The notes beneath the pieces are model-generated. The model did no database searches, had not been told where the DNA came from, and worked only from the letters and a program-made list of their open reading frames with translations. From Propioniciclava sinopodophylli (GTDB taxonomy: Bacteria; Actinomycetota; Actinomycetes; Propionibacteriales; Propionibacteriaceae), in contig NZ_SDMQ01000014.1 of NCBI RefSeq assembly GCF_004324755.1, positions 1-64,000 of the forward strand: DNA of 64,000 nucleotides, read 5' to 3'. This document shows, piece after piece, positions 18,288 through 25,770 of the stretch (within the stretch, counting starts at the first letter, position 1; each line of letters starts with the position of its first letter). The translations under genes were made by a program, and so were the position numbers.

Positions 18288-19217
18288 CTAGGCCGGATCC
18301 TGCTCCTCGCCCTCGAACGTGGTCCGCCCGCGCAGCTTCTGCGCCAGCGCGTCGTCGATGCTGTCGCTCACCAGCGAGACCACCTGGAAGGCCCGGTGCA
18401 GGTGCGCCGGGATGAGGGGGTCCGCCGGCACCGACATGCTGACGTACACCCGGTCGCGGATGAGCTGGAACCGCACCCACCGGGAGTCGGTATTGAGGTC
18501 GCTGAGGACCTCCATGGCCCGCGAGCGCCCCTCCACGTCGTGCACGAGCGGGGAGAAGACCAGCACCTCCTGGGCGTCGGGCGCGGCGCGGACGAGCACC
18601 ATCGTCGACCCGACCCGCAGGGCGAGGTCGCCGGCGTCGTCGCGCAGGGGCTCGAAGCCGAGCATCAGGGTCAACTCGCGCTGCAGGGCGGCGTCCAGTT
18701 CCTCGGCCGATGCGGCCAGGATCGGCTCGGTCCGCTGCGGCTCATGGGCCAGCGCCTGCCCGGCGCGCTGTCCCTCGGTCGGCGCCGGCGTGAGGATGTC
18801 GGCGAGCTGGTCGGGCGCCAGGAGCGCGGGGTGCTGGACGCCGTGCACGTCGCGCAGGGCGTCCGAGGCCGCCATGGCGAGCTCCTCGGCCTCCTCCTGG
18901 GTGCCCCTCCGTGTCCAGGTGCCGGCCTCCTTGGGCGCGGGCGTCCAGCCGGACGCCGCGAGCGCGGCCCCGGCCTCGTCCCCCAGCCCGGCCGTCGTGG
19001 CGTGCGCGGTCAGGGCGCCACCGTCGGCGCAGTGGAAGCGGACGTGGGGGGCCCCCTCCCCCGCCTCCGCCAGCGAGCCGATCGCGAGCGTGGCGCCGGC
19101 GTCCATCACGGACAGCACCTCGGCCAGCCGCTCGCCGAAACGGCGCCAGGACTCCTGGGCCGAGCGGTCGAAGTCGAAGTCGGAGACGTCGGAGGTCAGT
19201 CTGGGATCATCGCTCAC
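18288..19217 (-). CDS. YbjN/TY-chap domain-like protein
   Basis: A 309-residue soluble acidic protein. The N-terminal 100 residues (SWRRFGERLAEVLSVMDAGATLAIG through SGWTPAP) and the C-terminal 140 residues (MVLVRAAPDAQEVLVFSPLV, LSDLNTDSRWVRFQL, VYVSMSVPADPLIPAHLHRAF) resemble the two-part YbjN/type-III chaperone-like proteins common in Actinobacteria. Peptide binding is suggested for that group but not proven. The GTG at 19217 follows TAGGTT at six bases, a leaderless arrangement. It is followed at 111 bp by xfp in the same direction. The assignment rests on pattern only. Confidence 0.6.
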   Translation of the reverse strand: MSDDPRLTSDVSDFDFDRSAQESWRRFGERLAEVLSVMDAGATLAIGSLAEAGEGAPHVRFHCADGGALTAHATTAGLGDEAGAALAASGWTPAPKEAGTWTRRGTQEEAEELAMAASDALRDVHGVQHPALLAPDQLADILTPAPTEGQRAGQALAHEPQRTEPILAASAEELDAALQRELTLMLGFEPLRDDAGDLALRVGSTMVLVRAAPDAQEVLVFSPLVHDVEGRSRAMEVLSDLNTDSRWVRFQLIRDRVYVSMSVPADPLIPAHLHRAFQVVSLVSDSIDDALAQKLRGRTTFEGEEQDPA

Positions 19218-19232
19218 GGCCCCAACCTAGCC

Positions 19233-20162
19233 TCACCCCAGCAGTGCGGCGATGACCAGCAGCGATGCCACGGACAGGATGGTCGTCCAGAACACGGCGT
19301 CGCGCGCGAGCATTTCACCCTCGCCGTAGCGGCTCGCGGTGATGTAGACGTTCTGCGCCGTCGGCAGCGCGCCGAGGATCGTGACCGCGTACAGGTCGGT
19401 GCCCTGCAGGCCCATCGCCGAACCGATCGCCCACGCCGCCAGCGGGTGCACCACGACCTTGAGCGCCACTGCGACCCACAGGGGGGCCCGGTGCGGGCCC
19501 TTGCCGGGCAGGGGGTCGAGCCGCATGGACACGCCGAAGGACAGCAGCATGAGCGGCAGGGCGATGCCGCCGATCATCTCCACCGGGCGCATGACGAAGT
19601 CGGGGACGCCCACGCCCAGCAGGTTCATCGCGAGGCCGGCGAGGATGCCGATCGTGATCGGGTTGCGGACCGGGAGGAGCAGGTACTTCCACGGGTTGGT
19701 ACGCCTACCCGTGCGCCTCGACGCGGCGACGTCGAGGATCGCCAGGCAGATCGGCATGATGAACGCGAGCTGCAGCAGCATGACGGGCGCCACCCACGTG
19801 CCGTCCTGCAGCAACGCCACCGCGACGGGCAGGCCGAAGTTCGCGGCGTTGGTGTAGAAGGACGACATGAAGCCGATGAGACCGTCGCCCAGCGACTGCT
19901 TGAACGCCGGGATCGCGACCGCCAGGTAGAGGACGCCCACCACCGCGACCGCCGCGATGGTCACGACGACGGTGCGCGAAAACACGTGGGCCAGGTCGGC
20001 CTCGAGCAGGAGGGAGAACAGCAGTGCGGGCGAGCCGACCGTGAACGCGAGCGTCGACATGAGCCGGCGGCCCGGCTGGTTGACCAGCCCGCGGTGGGCG
20101 ATGAACCAGCCCACGGCGATGACCACCCAGATGGTGGAGATGCCACTGATCGCGCCCTGCAC
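19233..20162 (-). CDS. AEC family transporter (auxin efflux carrier family)
   Basis: A 309-residue permease with about ten membrane segments in two halves. It has the family opening VIAVGWFIAHRGLV, the conserved SFYTNAANFGLPVAVALL stretch in the first half, and ALPTAQNVYITASRYG in the second. Bacterial members export or import small carboxylates such as malate; the substrate here is unknown. I use GTG 20162 because TAGGGT lies seven bases upstream. The longer frame reaching 20405 runs over the divergent acyltransferase promoter and is unlikely. The two genes share a 98-bp intergenic region. Confidence 0.88.
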   Translation of the reverse strand: MQGAISGISTIWVVIAVGWFIAHRGLVNQPGRRLMSTLAFTVGSPALLFSLLLEADLAHVFSRTVVVTIAAVAVVGVLYLAVAIPAFKQSLGDGLIGFMSSFYTNAANFGLPVAVALLQDGTWVAPVMLLQLAFIMPICLAILDVAASRRTGRRTNPWKYLLLPVRNPITIGILAGLAMNLLGVGVPDFVMRPVEMIGGIALPLMLLSFGVSMRLDPLPGKGPHRAPLWVAVALKVVVHPLAAWAIGSAMGLQGTDLYAVTILGALPTAQNVYITASRYGEGEMLARDAVFWTTILSVASLLVIAALLG

Positions 20163-20260
20163 GGCAGCCACCCTAGTGTCCGGCCCGCCGGGGCGTGTCA
20201 CGGGCCCGGGTCCCTGAGCTCGTCCGAGGTCGCCCACCGGACGACCGCTAGCATGGCGCG

Positions 20261-21535
20261 GTGATGTCGGGGGGCGGACGCAACCATGTGATCGACGTCG
20301 CCCGGGCGTGTTCGGTGCTCGTCGTGGTTGTGTTCCACACCCTGCTGTACCGCATCGAGCTGACCGACGCCGGGCCGACGTTGGTGCCGTGGGCGGCACC
20401 CACATGGCTCTACCCGCTCACCTGGGTGCTCATGATCATGCCCCTGTTCTTCGTCGCCGGCGGTTTCGCGCACACCCTCACCATCGACCGGATGCGCCGT
20501 GAGGGGGACAGCCCCGCCCAGTACCTCGCCAGCCGCGGACGCCGCTTCGTCGGCCCCCTGGTCGTGTTCGTGTCCTTCTGCGCGGTGCTGTTCTCGCTGG
20601 CCGCGTGGGCGGGCCCGCTGGACGCGGCGTCCGAGCTGAGCCGCCTGCTCATGCAGCTGCTCTGGTTCGTGACGGTCTACCTGGGCATCGTCGTGGTGGC
20701 GCCCAGAGCCGTGCGGCTGCACGACCGCTTCGGCGTCTGGCCGATGCTGGTGCTGGCCGTGCTGGCAGCCGCCGTCGACGCCTGGTCCTTCGCCACGGGC
20801 CGCTGGGAGCTGCGCAACCTCAATATGGCCCTGGTCTGGCCGCTGGTGCACCAGTTCGGCATCGCCTACCAGCGCGGCTGGTGGCGTCGGGGCCCGGTGT
20901 GGACTGCGTGGGCGTCCGTCGTCGCGGGCGCGGCCCTGGTGGGCCTGCTCGTGTTCGGGTTCGGCTACCCGCCCACCTCGGTGGGCTTCGCCGACCTGCC
21001 GATCGCGAACATCCAGCCGCCCACGCTGGCGATGGCGGCCCTCGCGCTGGCCCAGTGCGGCGTGCTCGCCCTGGTCGAACGGTCCGGGCTGCTGAGGTCG
21101 GTGCCGGAGCGGGCCGCCGAGTCGCTCGGAGTCCTGAACGCGGTGATGGTCAGCGTCTACCTGTGGCACATCCCGTGCATCGCGCTGGCCGGGGGGGTCC
21201 TCACGCTGGTCGCCATCATGGTGCCGGCGGCGGCACCGTTGCTGCTGTCCCCCGCCGTGCTGGCGCCGGCGTCCCTGGTCGCGGTCGGCCTGATCGTGCC
21301 CGCCCTGGGCCGGTTGGAACTGCGCCTGATCCCGCCGATGGGGCCGCGGCAGGACCTCACGCTGGCCGTGCTTGCGTTCGGCGTGCTGGGCTTCGGCACC
21401 CTCCTGGTCTGGCAGACGGGTACGGTGGTGCACTGGGACCGACCCGGGTCGACGCTGGGCGTGGTGATGGTGCTGGTCGGGGCCTGGCTCATGGTCCGGG
21501 CCGCGGACGCCTCACAGGCTGCGGTCCGGCGGTAG
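20261..21535 (+). CDS. Acyltransferase family 3 membrane protein
   Basis: A protein of about 424 residues with roughly ten hydrophobic helices and the acyltransferase-3 opening, HVIDVARACSVLVVVVFHTLLY, where the Arg and the late His are the conserved catalytic-site residues. Such enzymes O-acylate cell-wall glycans, lipids or secondary metabolites; the target is unknown. The -10 box TAGCAT (20249-20254) lies six bases before GTG 20261 and nine before ATG 20264, so either may be used in a leaderless mRNA. The small DedA-like gene follows at about 40 bp and may be co-transcribed. Confidence 0.88.
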   Translation: MMSGGGRNHVIDVARACSVLVVVVFHTLLYRIELTDAGPTLVPWAAPTWLYPLTWVLMIMPLFFVAGGFAHTLTIDRMRREGDSPAQYLASRGRRFVGPLVVFVSFCAVLFSLAAWAGPLDAASELSRLLMQLLWFVTVYLGIVVVAPRAVRLHDRFGVWPMLVLAVLAAAVDAWSFATGRWELRNLNMALVWPLVHQFGIAYQRGWWRRGPVWTAWASVVAGAALVGLLVFGFGYPPTSVGFADLPIANIQPPTLAMAALALAQCGVLALVERSGLLRSVPERAAESLGVLNAVMVSVYLWHIPCIALAGGVLTLVAIMVPAAAPLLLSPAVLAPASLVAVGLIVPALGRLELRLIPPMGPRQDLTLAVLAFGVLGFGTLLVWQTGTVVHWDRPGSTLGVVMVLVGAWLMVRAADASQAAVRR

Positions 21536-21575
21536 GCCCGCGCACCGCAGCCGGCCTGTGACGAGAGGGATGTAC

Positions 21576-22088
21576 GTGAACTTCAACCCCCTGACGTGGG
21601 ACGCCCCCTACCTCGTGATCGTCGGCGCGCTGTTCATGATCGTGTTCCTGCGCGCCAACGGCACGTACTGGTTGGGGCGCCTCATCAGCCGGGGTGCGGA
21701 GCGCACGCGCGCCCGGAGGATGATGGAGACCCCCGGCTACCAGCGGGCCGTCCAGCGCCTCAACCAGTGGGGCCCGCCCGTCGTCTCGGTCTCGTTCCTG
21801 ACCATCGGCTTCCAGACCCTGGTGAACCTCGCCGCAGGGGCCACCCGCATGCCGCTCACCCGCTACCTGCCCGCCGTGACGATCGGGTGCGTGATGTGGG
21901 CGTTCGTCTACGGCACCGTCGGCACCGCCGGCATCGAGGCCCTCGGCCTCGTCTGGGAGCGCAACCCCCCACTCGCGGTCTTCCTCGGCGTGCTGGCCGT
22001 CTCGGCGCTGGTGGTGTTCATCACCTGGCGCGTCCGTGAGGCCAAGCGTCGGCGTCCGGACGCCGCACCGGCGGTGGAGACCGCTTGA
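21576..22088 (+). CDS. Small DedA/VTT-like membrane protein
   Basis: A protein of about 170 residues with four to five hydrophobic helices. The segment FQTLVNLAAGATRMPLTRYLPAVTIGC matches the DedA/VTT signature (Gly, then R-MP---F/Y-L), though it is shorter than typical DedA proteins. I prefer GTG 21576: GAGAGGG ends six bases upstream, whereas ATG 21570 directly touches it. The stop TGA is immediately followed by the reverse stop of the ABC ATPase gene (TGATCA), so the two convergent genes have no spacer. DedA proteins act in lipid or proton homeostasis; the role here is not shown. Confidence 0.65.
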   Translation: MNFNPLTWDAPYLVIVGALFMIVFLRANGTYWLGRLISRGAERTRARRMMETPGYQRAVQRLNQWGPPVVSVSFLTIGFQTLVNLAAGATRMPLTRYLPAVTIGCVMWAFVYGTVGTAGIEALGLVWERNPPLAVFLGVLAVSALVVFITWRVREAKRRRPDAAPAVETA

Positions 22089-22976
22089 TCAGAACAGCCC
22101 CCGCGTGCGTTGGGGGATCTCGGCCTCGGCGTCCGCCTCGCCCGCCGCGGGGTCCACGACGCTCGTGGGGTCCAGCTCACCGGTGTGCACGTGGGTCGGG
22201 TTGAGCACCCGGTCCAGGAACGTTCGCGTGCGCTCGTGCTGCGGGTTGCCGATGACCTGGTCGGGGTGGCCCTCCTCGACGACGACGCCGCCGTCCATGA
22301 AGATCACGCGGTCGGCGACCTCGCGCGCGAACGCCATCTCGTGGGTGACCACCATCATCGTCATGCCGGTCTCCGCGAGGCGCCGCATGACGTCGAGCAC
22401 GTCACCGACGAGCTCGGGGTCGAGCGCCGAGGTGGGCTCGTCGAAGAGCACCATCTCGACGTCCATGGTGAGCGCCCGGGCGATGGCGACGCGCTGCTGC
22501 TGGCCGCCTGACAGCTGCGCCGGGAAGGCGTCCGCACGGTGCTTGAGGCCGACCTGGTCGAGGTAGTCGAGGGCCTGCTTCTCGGCCTCGGCCTTGGGCA
22601 CCCGCTTCACCGCGATCGGGCCGATCGTGCAGTTCTGCAGGACGGTCAGGTGCGGGAACAGGTTGAAGGACTGGAAGACCATCCCCATCTTGGTGCGGAT
22701 GGCGTCCACGTCGGCGTCCGGGTCGGTGATCTCCTCGTTGATGATGAAGATGCGTCCCGACGTGGGCTCCTCGAGCATGTTGACGCAGCGCAGCAGCGTC
22801 GACTTGCCCGAGCCGGACGGGCCGATCACGCAGACCACCTCGCCGGAGTGGACGGTCAGCGAGATGCCCTTGAGCACCTCGACGTCGCCGAAGCTCTTGT
22901 GCAGGTCATAGATCTGGATCTCGTCGCGGCGGTCGCCGGTGGGGATCCGGGCCGGGGTCGTCGTCATGTCCGTCAC
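22089..22976 (-). CDS. Polar amino acid ABC transporter ATP-binding protein
   Basis: ATPase of about 295 residues. Walker A is GPSGSGKST, the Q-loop is [17 protein letters not shown], the ABC signature [15 protein letters not shown] and Walker [16 protein letters not shown]. The switch His lies in [16 protein letters not shown]. The HisP/GlnQ/GluA type is clear. It carries an extra C-terminal tail of about 35 residues ([26 protein letters not shown]). The GTG at 22976 overlaps the permease stop as GTGA; ATG 22967 is an alternative. It is the third gene of a binding protein - permease - ATPase operon. Confidence 0.95.
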   Translation of the reverse strand: MTDMTTTPARIPTGDRRDEIQIYDLHKSFGDVEVLKGISLTVHSGEVVCVIGPSGSGKSTLLRCVNMLEEPTSGRIFIINEEITDPDADVDAIRTKMGMVFQSFNLFPHLTVLQNCTIGPIAVKRVPKAEAEKQALDYLDQVGLKHRADAFPAQLSGGQQQRVAIARALTMDVEMVLFDEPTSALDPELVGDVLDVMRRLAETGMTMMVVTHEMAFAREVADRVIFMDGGVVVEEGHPDQVIGNPQHERTRTFLDRVLNPTHVHTGELDPTSVVDPAAGEADAEAEIPQRTRGLF

Positions 22977-23800
22977 CGTGCCTTCTTGGCCTTGGCCTCC
23001 ATGCGCCGCACCAGGAAGGTGAGCGGGAGGGTGATGAGCAGGTAGCAGAAGCCGGCTATCACCAGCGGGGTCAGGTTGCCGTTGCTGTTGGAGATGTCGC
23101 GGCCGAACTTCGTCAGTTCGAACGCGGACGCCGTCAGGCCCAGGACGTAGACCAGCGAGGAGTCCTTCGTGAGCAAGATGAGCTCGTTGGTCAGCGGCGG
23201 CGTGATGATCCGGAACGCCTGCGGCAGCACGATGCGGCGCATCGCCATGCCCGAGGCCATGCCCAGCGCGCGGGCGGCCTCGACCTGCCCCTTCGGCACC
23301 GCGAGGATGCCGGCGCGGATGGTCTCTGCCATGTAGGCGGCGCTCACCATGCCCAGCGCCGTCCAGACGGTGCCGTACGGGTCGAGCGGGAAGCGCAGGC
23401 CGGGGAACGCGACCGACAGCAGGCCGAAGGCCAGCAGGACGATCAGGGCCGGCACGCCGCGGAAGAACTCGATGTAGATGGACGCGATCCAGCGGTAGGG
23501 CGCGACCTGCGACAGGCGCATCAACGCCAGCAGGGTGCCCAGGGTGACGCCCACGACGAACGCGCCGAACGTGTAGAACACCGTGTTCAGCAGCGCGCGC
23601 GGGAGGCCCGAGGTCAGGGTGACCTGGATGAGGTCGGTGCGGAAGAACACCGACTGCACCTGGCGGCCGTCCACGGTGAGGATGAGGAGGACGACGACCG
23701 CGGCCAGGATCGCGTACTGGATCCAGCGGATGCGTTGCGCCCGCTTGCGGGGCGAGAGCTTCTTGCGCGGCACGGTTCCGGCCTGCGTGGTGGTGGTCAT
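22973..23800 (-). CDS. Polar amino acid ABC transporter permease
   Basis: A 275-residue inner-membrane permease with a basic N-terminus ([15 protein letters not shown]), then about five helices. The EAA loop reads [25 protein letters not shown], the contact site for the ATPase. [18 protein letters not shown] is typical of the HisM/GlnP type. The ATG at 23800 has AGGAG four bases upstream. It lies 79 bp downstream of the binding-protein gene. Only one permease is present, so a homodimer is expected. Confidence 0.95.
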   Translation of the reverse strand: MTTTTQAGTVPRKKLSPRKRAQRIRWIQYAILAAVVVLLILTVDGRQVQSVFFRTDLIQVTLTSGLPRALLNTVFYTFGAFVVGVTLGTLLALMRLSQVAPYRWIASIYIEFFRGVPALIVLLAFGLLSVAFPGLRFPLDPYGTVWTALGMVSAAYMAETIRAGILAVPKGQVEAARALGMASGMAMRRIVLPQAFRIITPPLTNELILLTKDSSLVYVLGLTASAFELTKFGRDISNSNGNLTPLVIAGFCYLLITLPLTFLVRRMEAKAKKAR

Positions 23801-23879
23801 CGTGCTCCTGTCGGGTCTGGGACGTCACGCCCCGGCTTCCGGCCGCCCGCGGGGGCGACCGGACGCCGCGGGTGCAGGG

Positions 23880-24710
23880 TCACTTGGCGGGCGCGTCGAC
23901 CCCGAACCACTTCTTGTAGATCTCGTTGAAGGTGCCGTCGGCCCGAGCCTTGTCGAGTACCTCGTTGATCTTGGTGGCCAGCGCCTTGTTGTCGTTGCTG
24001 ACGTTGAAGCCGTACTGCTCGCCGGTCTCGAACTCCTGGATGACCTTGGTGGTCGGATTGTCGTTGGCGAAGTCGTACAGCACGCCGTTGTCGTTGATCG
24101 TCGCGGCGGTGACGTCACCGAGCACCGAGTTGGTGGCGGTCGGCATGTCGTCGAACACGCGGGTCGTGTAGCCGTACTTGGCGGCGTTCTCTTCAGCCCA
24201 GTCCTTACCGGTGGTGTCGGTCTGGACGGCGACCTGCTTGTCCTTCAGGTCCTCGACCTTGGTGATGCCGGAGTCGGTCTTGACCAGCAGGGCGAGCGTC
24301 GAGTCGAAGTGCGGCTCGGCGAAGGTGGCGGCCTTGGCGCGTTCCTCGCGGATGGTGATGGCGGCGGCGCCGACGTCACACTTCTTGGCGGCGAAGACGG
24401 AGCCGGAGGTGATCTGGTCGAACGCGATGTCGACGATCTCCTGCTCGACGCCGAGGTCCTTGGCGACGAGGTCCATCAGGTCCACCTCGTAGCCGACGAT
24501 CTTGCCGGAGTCGTCCTTGAACTGGAACGGCTTGAAGGCCAGGTGGGTGCAGGCGGTCAGCTTGCCGGGGGTGATCAGGGCGATCTCGGCGCCACCCGCG
24601 GCGGCGGTGCTGGCGGGAGCCGGCGTGGCCGAGTTGTTGGCGCAGGCGGTCAGGGACAGGGCGGTGGCGCCAGCGGCGAAGGCCAGGGCGACGGAGCGGA
24701 ACTTGGTCAC
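23880..24710 (-). CDS. Amino acid ABC transporter substrate-binding lipoprotein
   Basis: A 276-residue family 3 extracellular solute-binding protein. The signal sequence FRSVALAFAAGATALSLTAC ends in the lipobox LTAC, so it is lipid-anchored. Family marks are KPFQFKDDSGKIVGYEVDLM, FDQITSGSVFAAKKCDVGAAAITI, and EERAKAATFAEPHFDS. Ligand specificity cannot be read with confidence. The GTG at 24710 has AGAGGAAA six bases upstream. The leader also contains CAAGGA and TCCTTG as an inverted pair (24734-24757), a possible operator. It is divergent from the inositol monophosphatase gene. Confidence 0.95.
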   Translation of the reverse strand: MTKFRSVALAFAAGATALSLTACANNSATPAPASTAAAGGAEIALITPGKLTACTHLAFKPFQFKDDSGKIVGYEVDLMDLVAKDLGVEQEIVDIAFDQITSGSVFAAKKCDVGAAAITIREERAKAATFAEPHFDSTLALLVKTDSGITKVEDLKDKQVAVQTDTTGKDWAEENAAKYGYTTRVFDDMPTATNSVLGDVTAATINDNGVLYDFANDNPTTKVIQEFETGEQYGFNVSNDNKALATKINEVLDKARADGTFNEIYKKWFGVDAPAK

Positions 24711-24841
24711 GCGAGTTTCCTCTTTCGGGTCAAGGAAATGATGGGGAATCCTTGCACCACCGAACGCCGTTGCCCAGAGCAGCCACGCGGGCGGACACCA
24801 GACGTGACCAGATCGATGCATGCCCGTGGCAGGGTGGAAAC

Positions 24842-25675
24842 ATGCAGAACCTGCGTTTGCCGGCCCCCGACGAGTTGGACGCCCTCGTGGCGGTCGCCAC
24901 CGAGGTGGCCCGGGCGTGCGGGCTACTGGTCACACAAGAGCGCCCCGCCCACGTCGAGGTCGCCGGCACCAAGACCAGCCCGGTCGACATCGTCACCGAG
25001 ATGGACCGCCGCAGCGAGGACCTCGCCCGCCGCCTCCTCACCGACCTGCGCCCCGACGACGGAATCGTGGGCGAGGAGGGCGCCGACCGCCCTGGTAGCA
25101 GCGGCATCACGTGGCTCGTCGACCCGATCGACGGCACCGTGAACTACCTCTACGACAACGGCGAGTTCGCCGTCAGCGTCGCCGCCGTGCTCGGGGACGC
25201 CCACGTCGACGGGGGGTTCTGGCCCGTCGCCGGGGCGGTGTTCAACCCGTCCAACGGCGAACTGTTCACCGCACAACGAGGGGGCGGGGCGTTCCTCGAG
25301 CGGGGTGGCTCGCGGGTGGCGTTGTCGGCCTCGCCCGCGGTGGACCTGGCCGGGTCCTTGGTGGGGACGGGCTTCGCTTACGACGCGGGCGTCCGGGCCC
25401 GCCAGGGGGTGGCGGTCGCGCGCCTGCTGCCGCTCGTGCGCGACATCCGCCGGCACGGTGCCGCCTCGCTCGACCTGTGCGCCGTCGCCGCCGGCCGGCT
25501 GGACGCCTACTACGAGGCCGGCCTGAACCCCTGGGACCACGCGGCCGCGTGGATCGTCGTCGAGGAGGCCGGCCTGGTGGTGCGCGGGGCGCGGGGTGGG
25601 CCTCCGGTGCGGGAACTCACCCTCGCGGGGCGTCCGGACATCCTGGACGCCCTCGAGGCGATCGTCAGCGCCTGA
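24842..25675 (+). CDS. Inositol monophosphatase family protein
   Basis: A 277-residue Mg-dependent phosphatase (SuhB-like). Metal ligands are in GEEGADR (about residues 77-83) and WLVDPIDGTVNYLY (about 91-104), and NPWDHAAAWIVVEEAG near the C-terminus supplies the last Asp. It should release inositol from inositol phosphate, supplying phosphatidylinositol or mycothiol synthesis, but related enzymes act on NADP, fructose bisphosphate or histidinol phosphate. The ATG at 24842 follows a weak -10 CAGGGT at six bases. A shared terminator separates it from nrdJ. Confidence 0.93.
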   Translation: MQNLRLPAPDELDALVAVATEVARACGLLVTQERPAHVEVAGTKTSPVDIVTEMDRRSEDLARRLLTDLRPDDGIVGEEGADRPGSSGITWLVDPIDGTVNYLYDNGEFAVSVAAVLGDAHVDGGFWPVAGAVFNPSNGELFTAQRGGGAFLERGGSRVALSASPAVDLAGSLVGTGFAYDAGVRARQGVAVARLLPLVRDIRRHGAASLDLCAVAAGRLDAYYEAGLNPWDHAAAWIVVEEAGLVVRGARGGPPVRELTLAGRPDILDALEAIVSA

Positions 25676-25727
25676 GGTCGGTGTCGCGGGCGCCTGCGCG
25701 GCGGACGGGAACCCCTTGGAACGACGA

Positions 25728-25758
25728 ACGCCCCCGACCCAAGCCGGGTCGGGGGCGT
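25728..25758. terminator. Bidirectional terminator between the phosphatase gene and nrdJ
   Basis: A perfect 13-bp stem, ACGCCCCCGACCC (25728-25740) and its complement (25746-25758), with a 5-base loop, lies between convergent genes. Confidence 0.75.
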
Positions 25759-25770
25759 CCGCTCGTTCGA

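Noticed and set aside
22089-23828. One long frame fusing permease-region sequence with the ABC ATPase
   Set aside because: The 5' part is a wrong-frame reading of the permease; the real ATPase starts at the GTGA overlap at 22976.
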